Assembly (NCBI GenBank): GCA_026707545.1
Contig: JAPOWR010000004.1
Span: 62,001 to 126,000 of the forward strand
Direction: 5' to 3'
Source: Acidobacteriota bacterium
GTDB taxonomy: Bacteria; Acidobacteriota; Thermoanaerobaculia; Multivoradales; Multivoraceae
Length of the DNA stretch: 64,000 nt
The position numbers and the translations under genes were made by a program. The notes under the pieces were generated by a model. It was not told the DNA's origin. It did no database searches and worked only from the letters and a program-made list of their open reading frames with translations. Positions 1 through 9,085 of the stretch are shown here, in pieces; positions within the stretch are counted from its first letter, which is position 1; every line of letters begins with the position of its first letter.

Positions 1-74
1 TGGATCAACCATCGCGGAACTCTTCACTCGCTTCACGGTCAGACGGTTCAGCTCTTCTTCTGAGGCTCCGTGGC

Positions 75-1151
75 CTAGTTTCCGGAGTTCCCCAACGCGT
101 CCGCCTCGAGCACGCGAGCGCCGCGCAGGATGTTCCCCATGGAGTAGTTCCCCTCGTGGCAGGCGTACTCGAAGACTCTGCCGGTCGTCGAACGCAACAC
201 ATACTCGCCGGTCCAGGGCGCCGTCCACGATGAGGGATCGTCCACCGTGAAGCGGTAGAGCACGTCGCCGTCCTCGAGCTTGGTAAAGCGCTCGACTACG
301 TGCATCTCGGTGGAGCCACCAAGGAGAAACGCGTCGGGATGGAAGTTCGTCGTGTCGACGACCAACGTGTCGCCCTCCCACCACCCGATCGAATCGCCGG
401 CCCACTTCTTGATCTCCGACGGCAGATGCGCCACGGCGCGTCCCTCGGACTTCATCCGCACCACACGCGCGTCGTGGACCATCTCGATCAGGATCATGAC
501 GTGGTCCTCGGTCTGGACGATGGTCTTGTAGTTGTTGTAGCCGCTGGGGAGCGTCGGCGCGGCGCCGGTGAACCCCACGATGCAACGCTCCTGGGCCAGC
601 AGCGACTCCGGGCCGTCGAACGGTCCGGGCTCGTCGCTGTCGAGCCAGAATGCGGTGCCGTCGTTGTCGCCGCGCACGATCTTGGCATTGGTCGCGGCCG
701 CACGCCTGGCCGCGCTCTCGGTCATCGGTGGAAGACGACCATTCGGTGGATCGATCAGAATCGAGGTACGAAACCTGCCGTCCACCGCGAAGGCCTCGGT
801 GCCACGGTCGAGCCAGAAGGAGTTGTAGCCGCCGACGTTGCCAGCACCGCCGTCCGATCCGTCGCCACCCTCGGGTGGCGCCTCGCGATCCGGGTCGCTC
901 GCCTCCGATTCCTCCTCGATTCGCGCAGCCATGTTGCCCTCGATCCGCGCCACCTCCTCCTTGCTGAGATAGAGGTTGTCGCCGTAGCGTTCCGGGCGCT
1001 GGAGCGGGGTCACCGTCGCGGCGTTGTAACTCCCCGTGAGATCGGGACGGCCACTGGCCGTGCGCGGCACCCCGTCGCCGGCTGCGGCGATTCCAGGATT
1101 CAGGCCGAGCACGAGCGCGACGGTCGACAGGGATCGGACGACTCCGTTCAT
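75..1151 (-). CDS. secreted protein of unknown function (paralogue 1)
   Basis: Uncharacterised family. The predicted protein is 358 aa with a signal peptide of about 23 residues. ATG at 1151 is preferred over a longer upstream reading because an AGAGGAAGG ribosome-binding site precedes it and the signal peptide begins there. Recognisable motifs are DPPNGRLPPMT near residue 140, an HDARVV segment, WEGDTLVVDTTNF near residue 260 and a C-terminal ACHEGNY. The same motifs occur in the gene at 3309-4292, so the two are paralogues on the same strand flanking the mutase operon. Proteins with these motifs are usually annotated as hypothetical. I assign no activity. Confidence 0.8.
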   Translation of the reverse strand: MNGVVRSLSTVALVLGLNPGIAAAGDGVPRTASGRPDLTGSYNAATVTPLQRPERYGDNLYLSKEEVARIEGNMAARIEEESEASDPDREAPPEGGDGSDGGAGNVGGYNSFWLDRGTEAFAVDGRFRTSILIDPPNGRLPPMTESAARRAAATNAKIVRGDNDGTAFWLDSDEPGPFDGPESLLAQERCIVGFTGAAPTLPSGYNNYKTIVQTEDHVMILIEMVHDARVVRMKSEGRAVAHLPSEIKKWAGDSIGWWEGDTLVVDTTNFHPDAFLLGGSTEMHVVERFTKLEDGDVLYRFTVDDPSSWTAPWTGEYVLRSTTGRVFEYACHEGNYSMGNILRGARVLEADALGNSGN

Positions 1152-1290
1152 ACGCCCTTCCTCTCTTGCATCCTGATCAATCGTGACATCAACCCGCAAG
1201 CCTAACACCGGGCCCGACGTCTCGAGTATAGTCGTACGGTTCCAGAAAACCCTGTGTTTCACTGGCCAGTTCGGCACGGGAGAGATCGCC

Positions 1291-2895
1291 ATGAAAGAAA
1301 ACGTGACCCGCTCGGGTATCAACCTGTCACCCGTTTACGGGCCCTCCGATGCCAATGGCGACTACAGCAGGCGCTTCGGCAATCCGGGGGAGTACCCGTT
1401 TACCCGCGGCACCCGTGCCTATTCCGGGCGGGGCTGGATTCAGCGCGAGTTGTCCGGTGAAGGCGATCCCAAACGCTCGAATGAGCAGTTCAAGTACCTG
1501 ATGACTCTCGGCCAGACCGGTCTCGATGTGATCGGTGACAGTCCAACGATGTCGTTGATGGATCCCGATCACCCACTCGCGCGATACACCGTTGGCACGC
1601 AGGGCGTCTCACTCTGTCGTCATGATGATTACCGCCAACTGCTCGACGGCATCCCGCTCGACCAGATGTCGATTTCGAGTTCCGGTCCGTCGATGTTCAC
1701 GGTGGCAAGCCTCTATCTGCTCGCGAAGGAACGCGGTGTCTCGCCAGGCGTGCTCCGCGGTTCCGTGATCGAGTGGCCGTTCTACTCCGAACACTGCTCC
1801 TATGCGTACAAGATGCCCTTCGATCTTCACCTGCGGATGTCCTGCGACGTCATCGAGTTCTGCAGCAGGGAGATGCCGAAATTCCACGGTTTTCTCGAAG
1901 ACACCTATTTCTTCAGTGAAGCGGGCCTGAACGCGGTCGAGGAGGCGGCCCTCGGCTTCGTCGAGATACGGCACATCGTGCGCGCGCTTCTCGCACGCGG
2001 TCTCGACATCGACAGCTTCGCCCCGCGCATCGCCATCCTCACCAATTGCTCGATGGACTTCTACGAGGAGATCGCGAAGATTCGCGCCATGCGTCGCATC
2101 TTCGCGCGCATGATGAAGGAGGAGTTCGGCGCGAAGGACCCGCGCTCACAGGCGGTCAACATCGCGGTGCACACCTCGGGACTCTCGCTGACGACCGAGC
2201 AGCCAGCCAACAACATCGTGCGCGGCGCGGTCCAGACGGTCGCTCTCGGACTGGCCGGGGTCACCGCGCTCGAGATCTCGACCTTTGACGAGGGCTACCG
2301 AACCCCCAGCAAGGAGGCGCATCTGGTCGGGCTGCGCACCCAGCAGGTGATCGATCTCGAGACCAACATCAACAGCGTGCAGGATCCGTTCGGTGGATCG
2401 TGGTTCATGGAGTCGCTCACCGATGAGGTCGAGGCCAGGATTCTGGACATGGTCAACGAGATCGAGTCGCTCGGCGATCCGGCCGAGCTGGTCAGCAGTG
2501 GTTACTTCAAACAGTTCTTCCACGGCACGATGGGCCGCTACCACCGGCAGGTGCACGACAGGGAAGTGCTGAAAGTCGGAATGAACGTGCACCAGATGCC
2601 CGCCGAGCAGGACACGCTGCTGCGGGATATCAGCGAGGAGAAGATCGAACCCCTCTTCGATCGAGTTGAGGAGGTATCGGCTTACCGCGACAAGCGCGAT
2701 CAGAAACCGTTGCTGGACTCGCTTCAGCGCTTGCACGACGTCGTACAGACCGACGAGAACATGCTGGAGGCGGTGCTCGAGTGCACGCTGGCCGGGGCGA
2801 CCATGGGTGAGATCGCCGGCATTCTCCGTCAAGCCTGGGGCACGCCCTATGACCCCTACGGCTATCTCGAGTCGCCCATCGGAAGTGCGCAGTGA
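1291..2895 (+). CDS. B12-dependent acyl-CoA mutase, large subunit, substrate unknown
   Basis: Catalytic TIM-barrel subunit of the methylmalonyl-CoA mutase superfamily (534 aa). It lacks the C-terminal B12 domain, which the next gene encodes, as in isobutyryl- and 2-hydroxyisobutyryl-CoA mutases. Family segments are visible: GQTGL near residue 70, EAG near 210, LRTQQVI and DPFGGSWF near 350-370. The active site is altered: the usual TIRQYAG segment reads WIQRELSG, putting Leu where methylmalonyl-CoA mutase has Tyr89, and the GYHxxEAG segment reads TYFFSEAG, putting Phe in place of His244. A substrate other than methylmalonyl-CoA is likely. ATG 1291, with a GGGAGAG upstream, is chosen over the longer frame from 1183. 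Its stop overlaps the next start (GTGA). Confidence 0.88.
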   Translation: MKENVTRSGINLSPVYGPSDANGDYSRRFGNPGEYPFTRGTRAYSGRGWIQRELSGEGDPKRSNEQFKYLMTLGQTGLDVIGDSPTMSLMDPDHPLARYTVGTQGVSLCRHDDYRQLLDGIPLDQMSISSSGPSMFTVASLYLLAKERGVSPGVLRGSVIEWPFYSEHCSYAYKMPFDLHLRMSCDVIEFCSREMPKFHGFLEDTYFFSEAGLNAVEEAALGFVEIRHIVRALLARGLDIDSFAPRIAILTNCSMDFYEEIAKIRAMRRIFARMMKEEFGAKDPRSQAVNIAVHTSGLSLTTEQPANNIVRGAVQTVALGLAGVTALEISTFDEGYRTPSKEAHLVGLRTQQVIDLETNINSVQDPFGGSWFMESLTDEVEARILDMVNEIESLGDPAELVSSGYFKQFFHGTMGRYHRQVHDREVLKVGMNVHQMPAEQDTLLRDISEEKIEPLFDRVEEVSAYRDKRDQKPLLDSLQRLHDVVQTDENMLEAVLECTLAGATMGEIAGILRQAWGTPYDPYGYLESPIGSAQ

Positions 2896-3296
2896 GTCCG
2901 ATTCGTGTGCTGGTCGGCGTGCTGGGTATGGACCAGCACGAACTGGGCGCAGTTGGCATCGCCAGGATGCTTCGCGACCAGGGTATGGAGGTCATCTATA
3001 CCGGTTGCTTCAACACCCCGGAGACCATCGTGCAGGCTGCCATGCAAGAAGACGCGGATGTCATCGGCATCAGCTCTCATTCCTGGGAGTATCTGTACTA
3101 CACACCCGAACTACTCGAGCTGCTGAAACAGAACGACCTCGACGTGCCCGTGGTTCTCGGTGGTTCGGTCATTACCGAGGAGGACGCCGGGAAGATGCTC
3201 GACAAGGGTGTCGCGGCAGTGTTCGGCTCTGGTAGCGCGATGACCGACATGATCGATACCGTCAGAAACTTGGCGGCCGGCGCCGCGACGTCCTGA
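2892..3296 (+). CDS. B12-binding small subunit of acyl-CoA mutase
   Basis: Stand-alone cobalamin-binding domain (134 aa). It carries the base-off/His-on signature: DQHELG near residues 14-19 (DxHxxG, with the His that ligates cobalt), GISSHS near 57-62 (SxH) and LGGS near 88-91 (GG). The GTG start overlaps the stop of the large subunit by four bases, so the two are probably translated together and form a heteromeric mutase. No MeaB-type GTPase chaperone or epimerase lies nearby. Confidence 0.92.
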   Translation: MSPIRVLVGVLGMDQHELGAVGIARMLRDQGMEVIYTGCFNTPETIVQAAMQEDADVIGISSHSWEYLYYTPELLELLKQNDLDVPVVLGGSVITEEDAGKMLDKGVAAVFGSGSAMTDMIDTVRNLAAGAATS

Positions 3297-3308
3297 GCCC
3301 ACAGTCGT

Positions 3309-4292
3309 TTATCTTGATGCCGCCAGCGCCGCCTCTTCTGCCCGCGCCCCGGCGAGGATCCCCTCCAGGCCGTAGTTACCCTCGTGACAGGCGAACTCGA
3401 AGAGATCGTCGGGCGACTTCCTGAGCGGGATCATCACGGTCCACGGCTCCGTCCAGGTCTGCGGATCGTCGAGCGTGACCACGTACTCCAGGGTCTCGGG
3501 CCCCACCCGAGTCAGCCGTTCCACGAGCTGTAAGTTGCCGGTCGCTCCCCGATAGCCACCGGTGTCCGAGAAGTTGCGGGTCTCGATGACTAGAGTCTCG
3601 CCTTCCCAGTGGCCCCTCGAGTCGCCGTGCCAGAGCCGGACGTCCTCCGGCAGGTGGGGCCTGCCGTCGATCGGGACGACGCGCGCGTCGTGAATCATCT
3701 CCATGAGCAAGACGACATGGTCCTCGCCCTGGAAGATTTGGGTGTAGCTGTTGTAGGCGGCGCGGAGGCGAGGTACGCCGAAGGAGATGCAGCGCTCGGT
3801 GAGGCTGCGATCCTCCGGACCCGCTGCCCGTGCGTTTCTGGCCGCACGAAGCGCGGCGGCACGCTTCTCGCCTTCGTCCGTCAGGGGGGGCAGACGGCCG
3901 TTCGGAGGGTCGACGATCAGCGAGGTGCGATTGTCCCAGTCGCGCTCGGCGACCCAGAACTGGTTGTAGTTGCCGGTGGCGGCGTCCGTCGACGTGAACG
4001 ACTCTGCCTCGTTCAGAGCGAGGTTGAAGACGCTGTCGCCAAACGCGGCATCACCACTATCGAGACCGAAGAGCGACTCGGCCCGCTCCCGGATCGCGGC
4101 CAGCTCGGCGTCGGTAAGGGTCTCCCGACCGGCCAGGGCCTCGGGCCGCTCGAGCGGAGTCGCGATGTTGTTGGCCCAGACCCCCTGGAGATCAGGCTGA
4201 CCGAAGGCGTTGCGCGGCGCTTTCCAGCCGCTCTCGGCGGCCGCCCCGGCCGCGAGAGCCAGAACAAGTAGCTGCAGGAAAACGCCTCGCAT
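3309..4292 (-). CDS. secreted protein of unknown function (paralogue 2)
   Basis: 327 aa with a signal peptide (about 19 residues, ending AAAE). A strong AAGGGAGG precedes ATG 4292. It shares with the gene at 75-1151 the motifs RPDL/QPDL, DPPNGRLPPLT, CISFGVPRL, EMIHDARVV, WEGETLVIETRNF and FACHEGNY, ending in a GAR segment. It converges on the mutase operon with a 12-base gap. No function is known to me; the family looks like a periplasmic beta-rich domain, which is a guess. Confidence 0.8.
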   Translation of the reverse strand: MRGVFLQLLVLALAAGAAAESGWKAPRNAFGQPDLQGVWANNIATPLERPEALAGRETLTDAELAAIRERAESLFGLDSGDAAFGDSVFNLALNEAESFTSTDAATGNYNQFWVAERDWDNRTSLIVDPPNGRLPPLTDEGEKRAAALRAARNARAAGPEDRSLTERCISFGVPRLRAAYNSYTQIFQGEDHVVLLMEMIHDARVVPIDGRPHLPEDVRLWHGDSRGHWEGETLVIETRNFSDTGGYRGATGNLQLVERLTRVGPETLEYVVTLDDPQTWTEPWTVMIPLRKSPDDLFEFACHEGNYGLEGILAGARAEEAALAASR

Positions 4293-4375
4293 GGGTCCTC
4301 CCTTCGCCGCTGCGGCAGAGGTTCACGATCGTGCTCTATACGAGAGTGCCTAGCCTACACCCCTCGGGGGTCAGC

Positions 4376-5398
4376 CTACGGCCGACGATACAAGCTCGCC
4401 GGCGCCAGCACCTTCCGATCCTGTCCTGTCGTCGGGCTTGGACCGAAGTCGATCTCGATGATCATGTAACAAGCCAGCTCAAGCCCCAGGTCGATCTCAT
4501 CAGGCGGTCGACCCGGCCGGTACAGGTGCAGCGTCATCGCGGCACATGTTTCCACCTTGACTCCCTGTGCATCCGGCACCATCTCGACGTGGAACATATC
4601 CCCGAAATGATGCTCGAGGTAGTACTCGAGAGGAATGAATCCACCGGGTACTTCCACAAAGGCGAGACTGTACCCGGTATCCATCCCGATCAGATGGCAC
4701 ATCCCCATCGAGTCCGCGTTCCCCTGAAACAGTTGCCGCAGGACACCAAGGTAAAGCGGCAGCTTGTCAGGACTGTATTGACGCGCCCCCTGCTGCTCGA
4801 ACCAGAGAACCGGCTGGGCGATTCGTTCGGGGATGAGTGCATTCCTCAACACATCTTCGGCCATGCCATGTGGCAGAAAGGCAAGTCCGCTCATCAGGCA
4901 GGCCATGATCTCCGCGAGTACCGCTCGGTCCGTTGCATCGGGTTGCAACTCCAGGGTCTGGCACAAGGCCCTTCGAACCAGTCCGTCGACGGCCACTCCC
5001 TGGCGTGATAGATCACGAAACACCTGATCCATATGGCCCTGAGCATCCAGGGCCAGGTAGTGAACGACGCCGGGGCCGCGCGCCATATGCTGTCTCTTGA
5101 TGCCAAGCGCTCCGATACCTACACCACACCCTGTTTCGATAATGACGGCACCGGGCGGTGCCGTCAGAACCCTTTCAAAGACAGGACCTAGGTTCCGGCG
5201 GTAGAGGCTCACCGGGCGGATGACTCCGCACTGAGCACTGTATTCCCGATAGTCGGCCGCGAAACCCACATTATCGTTCCCATGGGCGTTCGTGCTTCGA
5301 GGCTTCTCGTCGAGGACTCTGAAGCGCACGCCTGCATCTGACTCTCGTGGCGGGTACCAGGTTGTTTGAACGAGATCGGCGTAGTTCTCTAGCGCCAT
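4376..5398 (-). CDS. unrecognised conserved-looking protein
   Basis: I do not recognise this 340-aa protein. ATG 5398 is chosen because AGGAGAAGG sits just upstream and because the longer start (5470) would run into the divergent gene at 5448. There is no signal peptide. Near residue 90 the sequence VIIETGCGVGIGALG resembles the glycine-rich first motif of Rossmann-fold methyltransferases, but the other methyltransferase motifs are not evident. The middle is helical, and the C-terminal half has HFGDMFHVEMVPD and repeated acidic-hydrophobic segments. It is divergent from the PQQ dehydrogenase, with 49 bases between starts. Confidence 0.65.
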   Translation of the reverse strand: MALENYADLVQTTWYPPRESDAGVRFRVLDEKPRSTNAHGNDNVGFAADYREYSAQCGVIRPVSLYRRNLGPVFERVLTAPPGAVIIETGCGVGIGALGIKRQHMARGPGVVHYLALDAQGHMDQVFRDLSRQGVAVDGLVRRALCQTLELQPDATDRAVLAEIMACLMSGLAFLPHGMAEDVLRNALIPERIAQPVLWFEQQGARQYSPDKLPLYLGVLRQLFQGNADSMGMCHLIGMDTGYSLAFVEVPGGFIPLEYYLEHHFGDMFHVEMVPDAQGVKVETCAAMTLHLYRPGRPPDEIDLGLELACYMIIEIDFGPSPTTGQDRKVLAPASLYRRP

Positions 5399-5447
5399 GC
5401 CCTTCTCCTGGATTGAGTGAAGTGTAGAGTCATCGCTGGAGGTTGAC

Positions 5448-7151
5448 ATGAAGGGTCGCGCATTGGTCACAGCCTACATATGCGCCGCCTTCGCCATGGC
5501 GACGGCGAATCTCGCCCAGGCCCAGGGCCGGGACTTCACCCCGGTGACGGATGCGATGCTGCAGGATCCCGACCCGGCGGACTGGTTGAACTGGCGGCGC
5601 ACACTGAATGGATGGGGGTACAGCCCGCTTGAACAGATCGACCTGAGCAATGTCGAACAGCTCCGGCTCGCCTGGTCCTGGGGCCTCGAACCCGGAGTGT
5701 CGCAGACGACGCCGATCGTGCACGACGGCGTCATGTATGTCGCGAACCCAGGCAATGTGGTCCAGGCGCTCGACGCGCGCACCGGCGACTTCATGTGGGA
5801 GTACCGCCGTGAGCTGGACGTGCGACGCCGAAGCGCGGCGCAGACGCGCAGCATGGCCCTCTACCAGGATCTGGTGATCCTGAACACGGTCGATGCGCAC
5901 ATCGTCGGGCTGGATGCCCGGACGGGCGAGGCGCGCTGGGATACGCCGGTCGGGGGCGATCAGGAAGGCTTTACCTTTTCGAACGGACCGATCGTCGCCG
6001 ATGGGACGATCGTCGCCGGCCTGACAGGCTGCGGGCGCTACCGTGACGACACCTGCTACGTCGTCGGCGTCGACGGCCGCACCGGCCGGTTGCTCTGGCG
6101 AACCTCGACGATCGCCCGGCCCGGCGAGCGCGGCGGCGACACCTGGGGCGACTTGCCGCTCATGTTTCGCGCGGGGAGCGACGCCTGGATGACCGGGAGC
6201 TATGACCCGGTCACCGGGCTCGTCTACTGGGGTACGTCGCAGCCGAAGCCGCACAACCGCGACGCACGCGGCACCGACGGCGCCGCCCTCTACAGCAACT
6301 CGACGCTCGCGCTCGACCCTGCGACCGGTGAGATGAGGTGGTACTACCAGCACATCCCGGGCGATGCGCACGACATGGACGAGTCGTTCGAGCGCATCCT
6401 GATCGACTACGACGGCAAGCGTTCGCTGTTCACGATGGGCAAGCTCGGGATTTTGTGGGAGATCGACCGGGTCACGGGCGAGTTCGGGCGCGCGACCGAC
6501 CTCGGCTATCAGAACATCCTGGATGTCGACTCGCGGACCGGTGAGGTGACTTACCGGGACGGGATGCTAGCTGACGTCGGCGAGGAGCTCTCCTTCTGCC
6601 CCAGTACTGCTGGCTTCAAAAGCCTGCGGGCGATGGCGTATCACCCCGGGACCGAGGCGTTCTACGTGCCGCTCAATCTCAGTTGTCAGACCGTCACATT
6701 CGGCCCGGTCGAGAAACGCGCCGGGGGCGGCGGCGGAGGCAGCAGGCCCGGACGGACGAATCACTTTCATCCGCAGGCGCCGAACGAACTGGGCGAGTTT
6801 CGAGCACTGGACCTGCGGACCGGCGAGACCCTCTGGCGCCAGCGCCTCCGGGTGCCCTTCAACACGGCGGCGCTGACGACCGGCGGGGACCTCGTGTTCA
6901 TCGGCGACTGGGGCCGCCACGTCTACGCCTACGACGTGCGAAACGGCGAGCCGCTCTGGCAGAGCCGGCTCCCGACGATGGCGAACGGGTTCCCGATCAC
7001 CTATGCCGTGGACGGCAAGCAGTTCGTCGCGTTCGTGGCCGGCCGGTCGATCAGCCGATCGAGCTGGGCGACGCTTCTCCCGGCCGACCTCATACCCGAC
7101 GAACACAACCCGCGGGGCGGTAGCGGCGTCTTCGTGTTCGCGTTGCCCTGA
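5448..7151 (+). CDS. PQQ-dependent dehydrogenase-like beta-propeller, periplasmic
   Basis: 567 aa with a signal peptide of about 26 residues ending AQAQ. Tryptophan-docking repeats such as ALDARTGDFMWEY and VDGRTGRLLWRT mark an eight-bladed quinoprotein propeller of the methanol/alcohol dehydrogenase type. HDMDES near residue 310 lies where these enzymes have their catalytic Asp. I see no vicinal CysCys and no haem motif in this protein. GGAGG precedes ATG 5448. The haem-containing PQQ protein follows 22 bases downstream and may accept its electrons. The substrate is probably an alcohol or aldehyde, but not determinable here. Confidence 0.85.
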   Translation: MKGRALVTAYICAAFAMATANLAQAQGRDFTPVTDAMLQDPDPADWLNWRRTLNGWGYSPLEQIDLSNVEQLRLAWSWGLEPGVSQTTPIVHDGVMYVANPGNVVQALDARTGDFMWEYRRELDVRRRSAAQTRSMALYQDLVILNTVDAHIVGLDARTGEARWDTPVGGDQEGFTFSNGPIVADGTIVAGLTGCGRYRDDTCYVVGVDGRTGRLLWRTSTIARPGERGGDTWGDLPLMFRAGSDAWMTGSYDPVTGLVYWGTSQPKPHNRDARGTDGAALYSNSTLALDPATGEMRWYYQHIPGDAHDMDESFERILIDYDGKRSLFTMGKLGILWEIDRVTGEFGRATDLGYQNILDVDSRTGEVTYRDGMLADVGEELSFCPSTAGFKSLRAMAYHPGTEAFYVPLNLSCQTVTFGPVEKRAGGGGGGSRPGRTNHFHPQAPNELGEFRALDLRTGETLWRQRLRVPFNTAALTTGGDLVFIGDWGRHVYAYDVRNGEPLWQSRLPTMANGFPITYAVDGKQFVAFVAGRSISRSSWATLLPADLIPDEHNPRGGSGVFVFALP

Positions 7152-7173
7152 GGTCCGGGGGGAGGACACCGCC

Positions 7174-9084
7174 ATGCCGAGACTCCTTCGTGTTTCGGTG
7201 ATGACGGCTGCGATCCTGACGCCCGTGGCTGGATGGGCCCAGCCGGGCGGCTCATTGTTCGAGGAGCACTGCGCGCCCTGTCATGGAAGCCCGGAGCCCG
7301 GTTCCCGAGCCCCGGATCGGGAGGCGCTGCGGCAGTTCACACCCGAGTTCGTGCTCGAGTCGCTGACGACCGGCGCGATGTCGGTGGAGGTGCCCGGGCT
7401 GACCGACGAGGAGAGGCGGGAGGTGGCTCAGTGGACCGCGGGCCGTGCGCTGGGGACGGCTGGCGGGGATGCCGCATCGATGCCCAATCCGTGTCCGAGC
7501 AAACCGTTCGACGACCCGTTCGCCGGCGCGGGGTGGAACGGCTGGAGCCCGGATGGCGGCAACTCGCGCTTCCAGCCGGCCGCGGCCGCCGGGTTGACCG
7601 CGGACCAGGTGCCGCGCCTGACGCTGAAGTGGGCGTTCGGATACCCGGGCGGGGTCAGAGCCGCCGCTGGTTCGCCGACGGTCGTGGGGGGAAGGCTCTA
7701 CGCGGGATCCGACACGGGTTATGTCTACTCGTTGGACGCAGCGAGCGGTTGTGTCTACTGGTCCTTCGAGTCGCAATGGGTCGTCCGCTCCTCCGTCACC
7801 ATCGGACCCGTCACGGGCGCGGGGACGGCGCGCTACGCCGCGTACTTCGGGGACGCCAGGGCGAACGTCTATGCCGTCAATGCCGAAACCGGTGAACTGC
7901 TGTGGACGCAACGCGCCGACACTCATCCGATCGCGCGCATCACCGCCGCCCCCAAGCTGCACGCCGGCCGGCTCTACGTCCCCGTTTCCTCACTGGAAGA
8001 ACTGGCAGGCCGCCACCTCTGGTACGAGTGCTGCACATTCCGGGGCAGCGTGGTGGCGTATGACGCGAACACGGGCGAGCAGATCTGGAAGAGCTACGCG
8101 ATTGCCGAAGAACCCAGACCCACGACGAAGAACGCGCAGGGCACCCAACAGTGGGCCCCGGCCGGGGGCGCGGTCTGGGGCGCGCCGGTCATCGATGCTG
8201 CTCGAGGGGCCTTGTACATCGGTAGTGGCAACGGCTACACCGCGCCCGCGGCCAATGACACCGACGCCGTCATCGCCTTCGATATCGAGACCGGGAAGCG
8301 GCTGTGGTTGAACCAGTTGACGGCCATGGATGCCTACCTCAGCAGGTGTCCCGGCCGGATCGATGTGCAAGGCCAACCGAGGGATCCCAAGCGAGCGGAT
8401 CCCGAGCGCATCGCGAACCTCAACTGCCCCGATCCCGAGAAGCTTGCCGAAAACGTCGATGTCGATGTGGTGGCGGTCATGCTTCACACGCTGCCGGACG
8501 GGCGGACGATTCTCGTCGTCGGCCAGCAGAATGGCCGGGTCTATGCGCTCGACCCTGACCGCGAGGGGGCGGTGCTGTGGGAACTCTACGCGGGCGCGGA
8601 CACGGAGAATCGCGCGAACATCACGTTCGGTGGTGCCAGCGACGGGCGGCTCGCCTACTTCCCCCTCCTGTACCAACCGTCGGAGCACCGCGGGATTGCT
8701 ACGCCGTCGCGGTCGAAGGGCGGCCTGGCCGCGATTCGCGTGGAGACGGGCGAGCCGGTGTGGTACACGCCGACGCCGGCGGCCAACTGTCCCGACCCCT
8801 CCCCGCTACGGTGCGGCTCCGGGCAGGACGCGGCGGCGACGGCGATCCCGGGCGTGGTCTTCGCCGGCGCCATGGACGGCATGCTTCGCGCGTACTCGAC
8901 CACCGACGGCCGCGTCATCTGGGAATACGACACGGCCCAGGAGTTCGAGACCGTCAACGATGTGCCGGCCAGGGGCGGCATGCTGAACGGTCCGGGGCCA
9001 ACCGTCGTCGACGGCATGCTGTTCACGGGGTCGGGCTACGCGTCAGGGACGGGCAACGTGCTGCTGGCGTTCGGACTCGAATAG
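7174..9084 (+). CDS. cytochrome c-PQQ propeller protein, polyvinyl-alcohol dehydrogenase-like
   Basis: 636 aa. Order: signal peptide (about 23 residues), a short cytochrome c domain with CAPCH at residues 33-37 and a later GAMSVEVPGLT that could supply the axial Met, then a PQQ propeller. A vicinal Cys pair in ECCTFRGSV fits quinoprotein dehydrogenases. Length and order (haem domain first) match the cytochrome-type polyvinyl-alcohol dehydrogenases rather than type II quinohaemoproteins, where haem is C-terminal. ATG 7174 follows GGGGGGAGG; the longer frame from 7003 overlaps the upstream gene and is rejected. Likely co-transcribed with the preceding dehydrogenase; it converges head-on with the next gene, one base apart. 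Confidence 0.87.
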   Translation: MPRLLRVSVMTAAILTPVAGWAQPGGSLFEEHCAPCHGSPEPGSRAPDREALRQFTPEFVLESLTTGAMSVEVPGLTDEERREVAQWTAGRALGTAGGDAASMPNPCPSKPFDDPFAGAGWNGWSPDGGNSRFQPAAAAGLTADQVPRLTLKWAFGYPGGVRAAAGSPTVVGGRLYAGSDTGYVYSLDAASGCVYWSFESQWVVRSSVTIGPVTGAGTARYAAYFGDARANVYAVNAETGELLWTQRADTHPIARITAAPKLHAGRLYVPVSSLEELAGRHLWYECCTFRGSVVAYDANTGEQIWKSYAIAEEPRPTTKNAQGTQQWAPAGGAVWGAPVIDAARGALYIGSGNGYTAPAANDTDAVIAFDIETGKRLWLNQLTAMDAYLSRCPGRIDVQGQPRDPKRADPERIANLNCPDPEKLAENVDVDVVAVMLHTLPDGRTILVVGQQNGRVYALDPDREGAVLWELYAGADTENRANITFGGASDGRLAYFPLLYQPSEHRGIATPSRSKGGLAAIRVETGEPVWYTPTPAANCPDPSPLRCGSGQDAAATAIPGVVFAGAMDGMLRAYSTTDGRVIWEYDTAQEFETVNDVPARGGMLNGPGPTVVDGMLFTGSGYASGTGNVLLAFGLE

Positions 9085-9085
9085 G

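Noticed and set aside
1291..2895. Methylmalonyl-CoA mutase
   Set aside because: The residues that define that activity (Tyr89, His244 and the Arg207 region) are replaced, and the B12 domain is a separate subunit.
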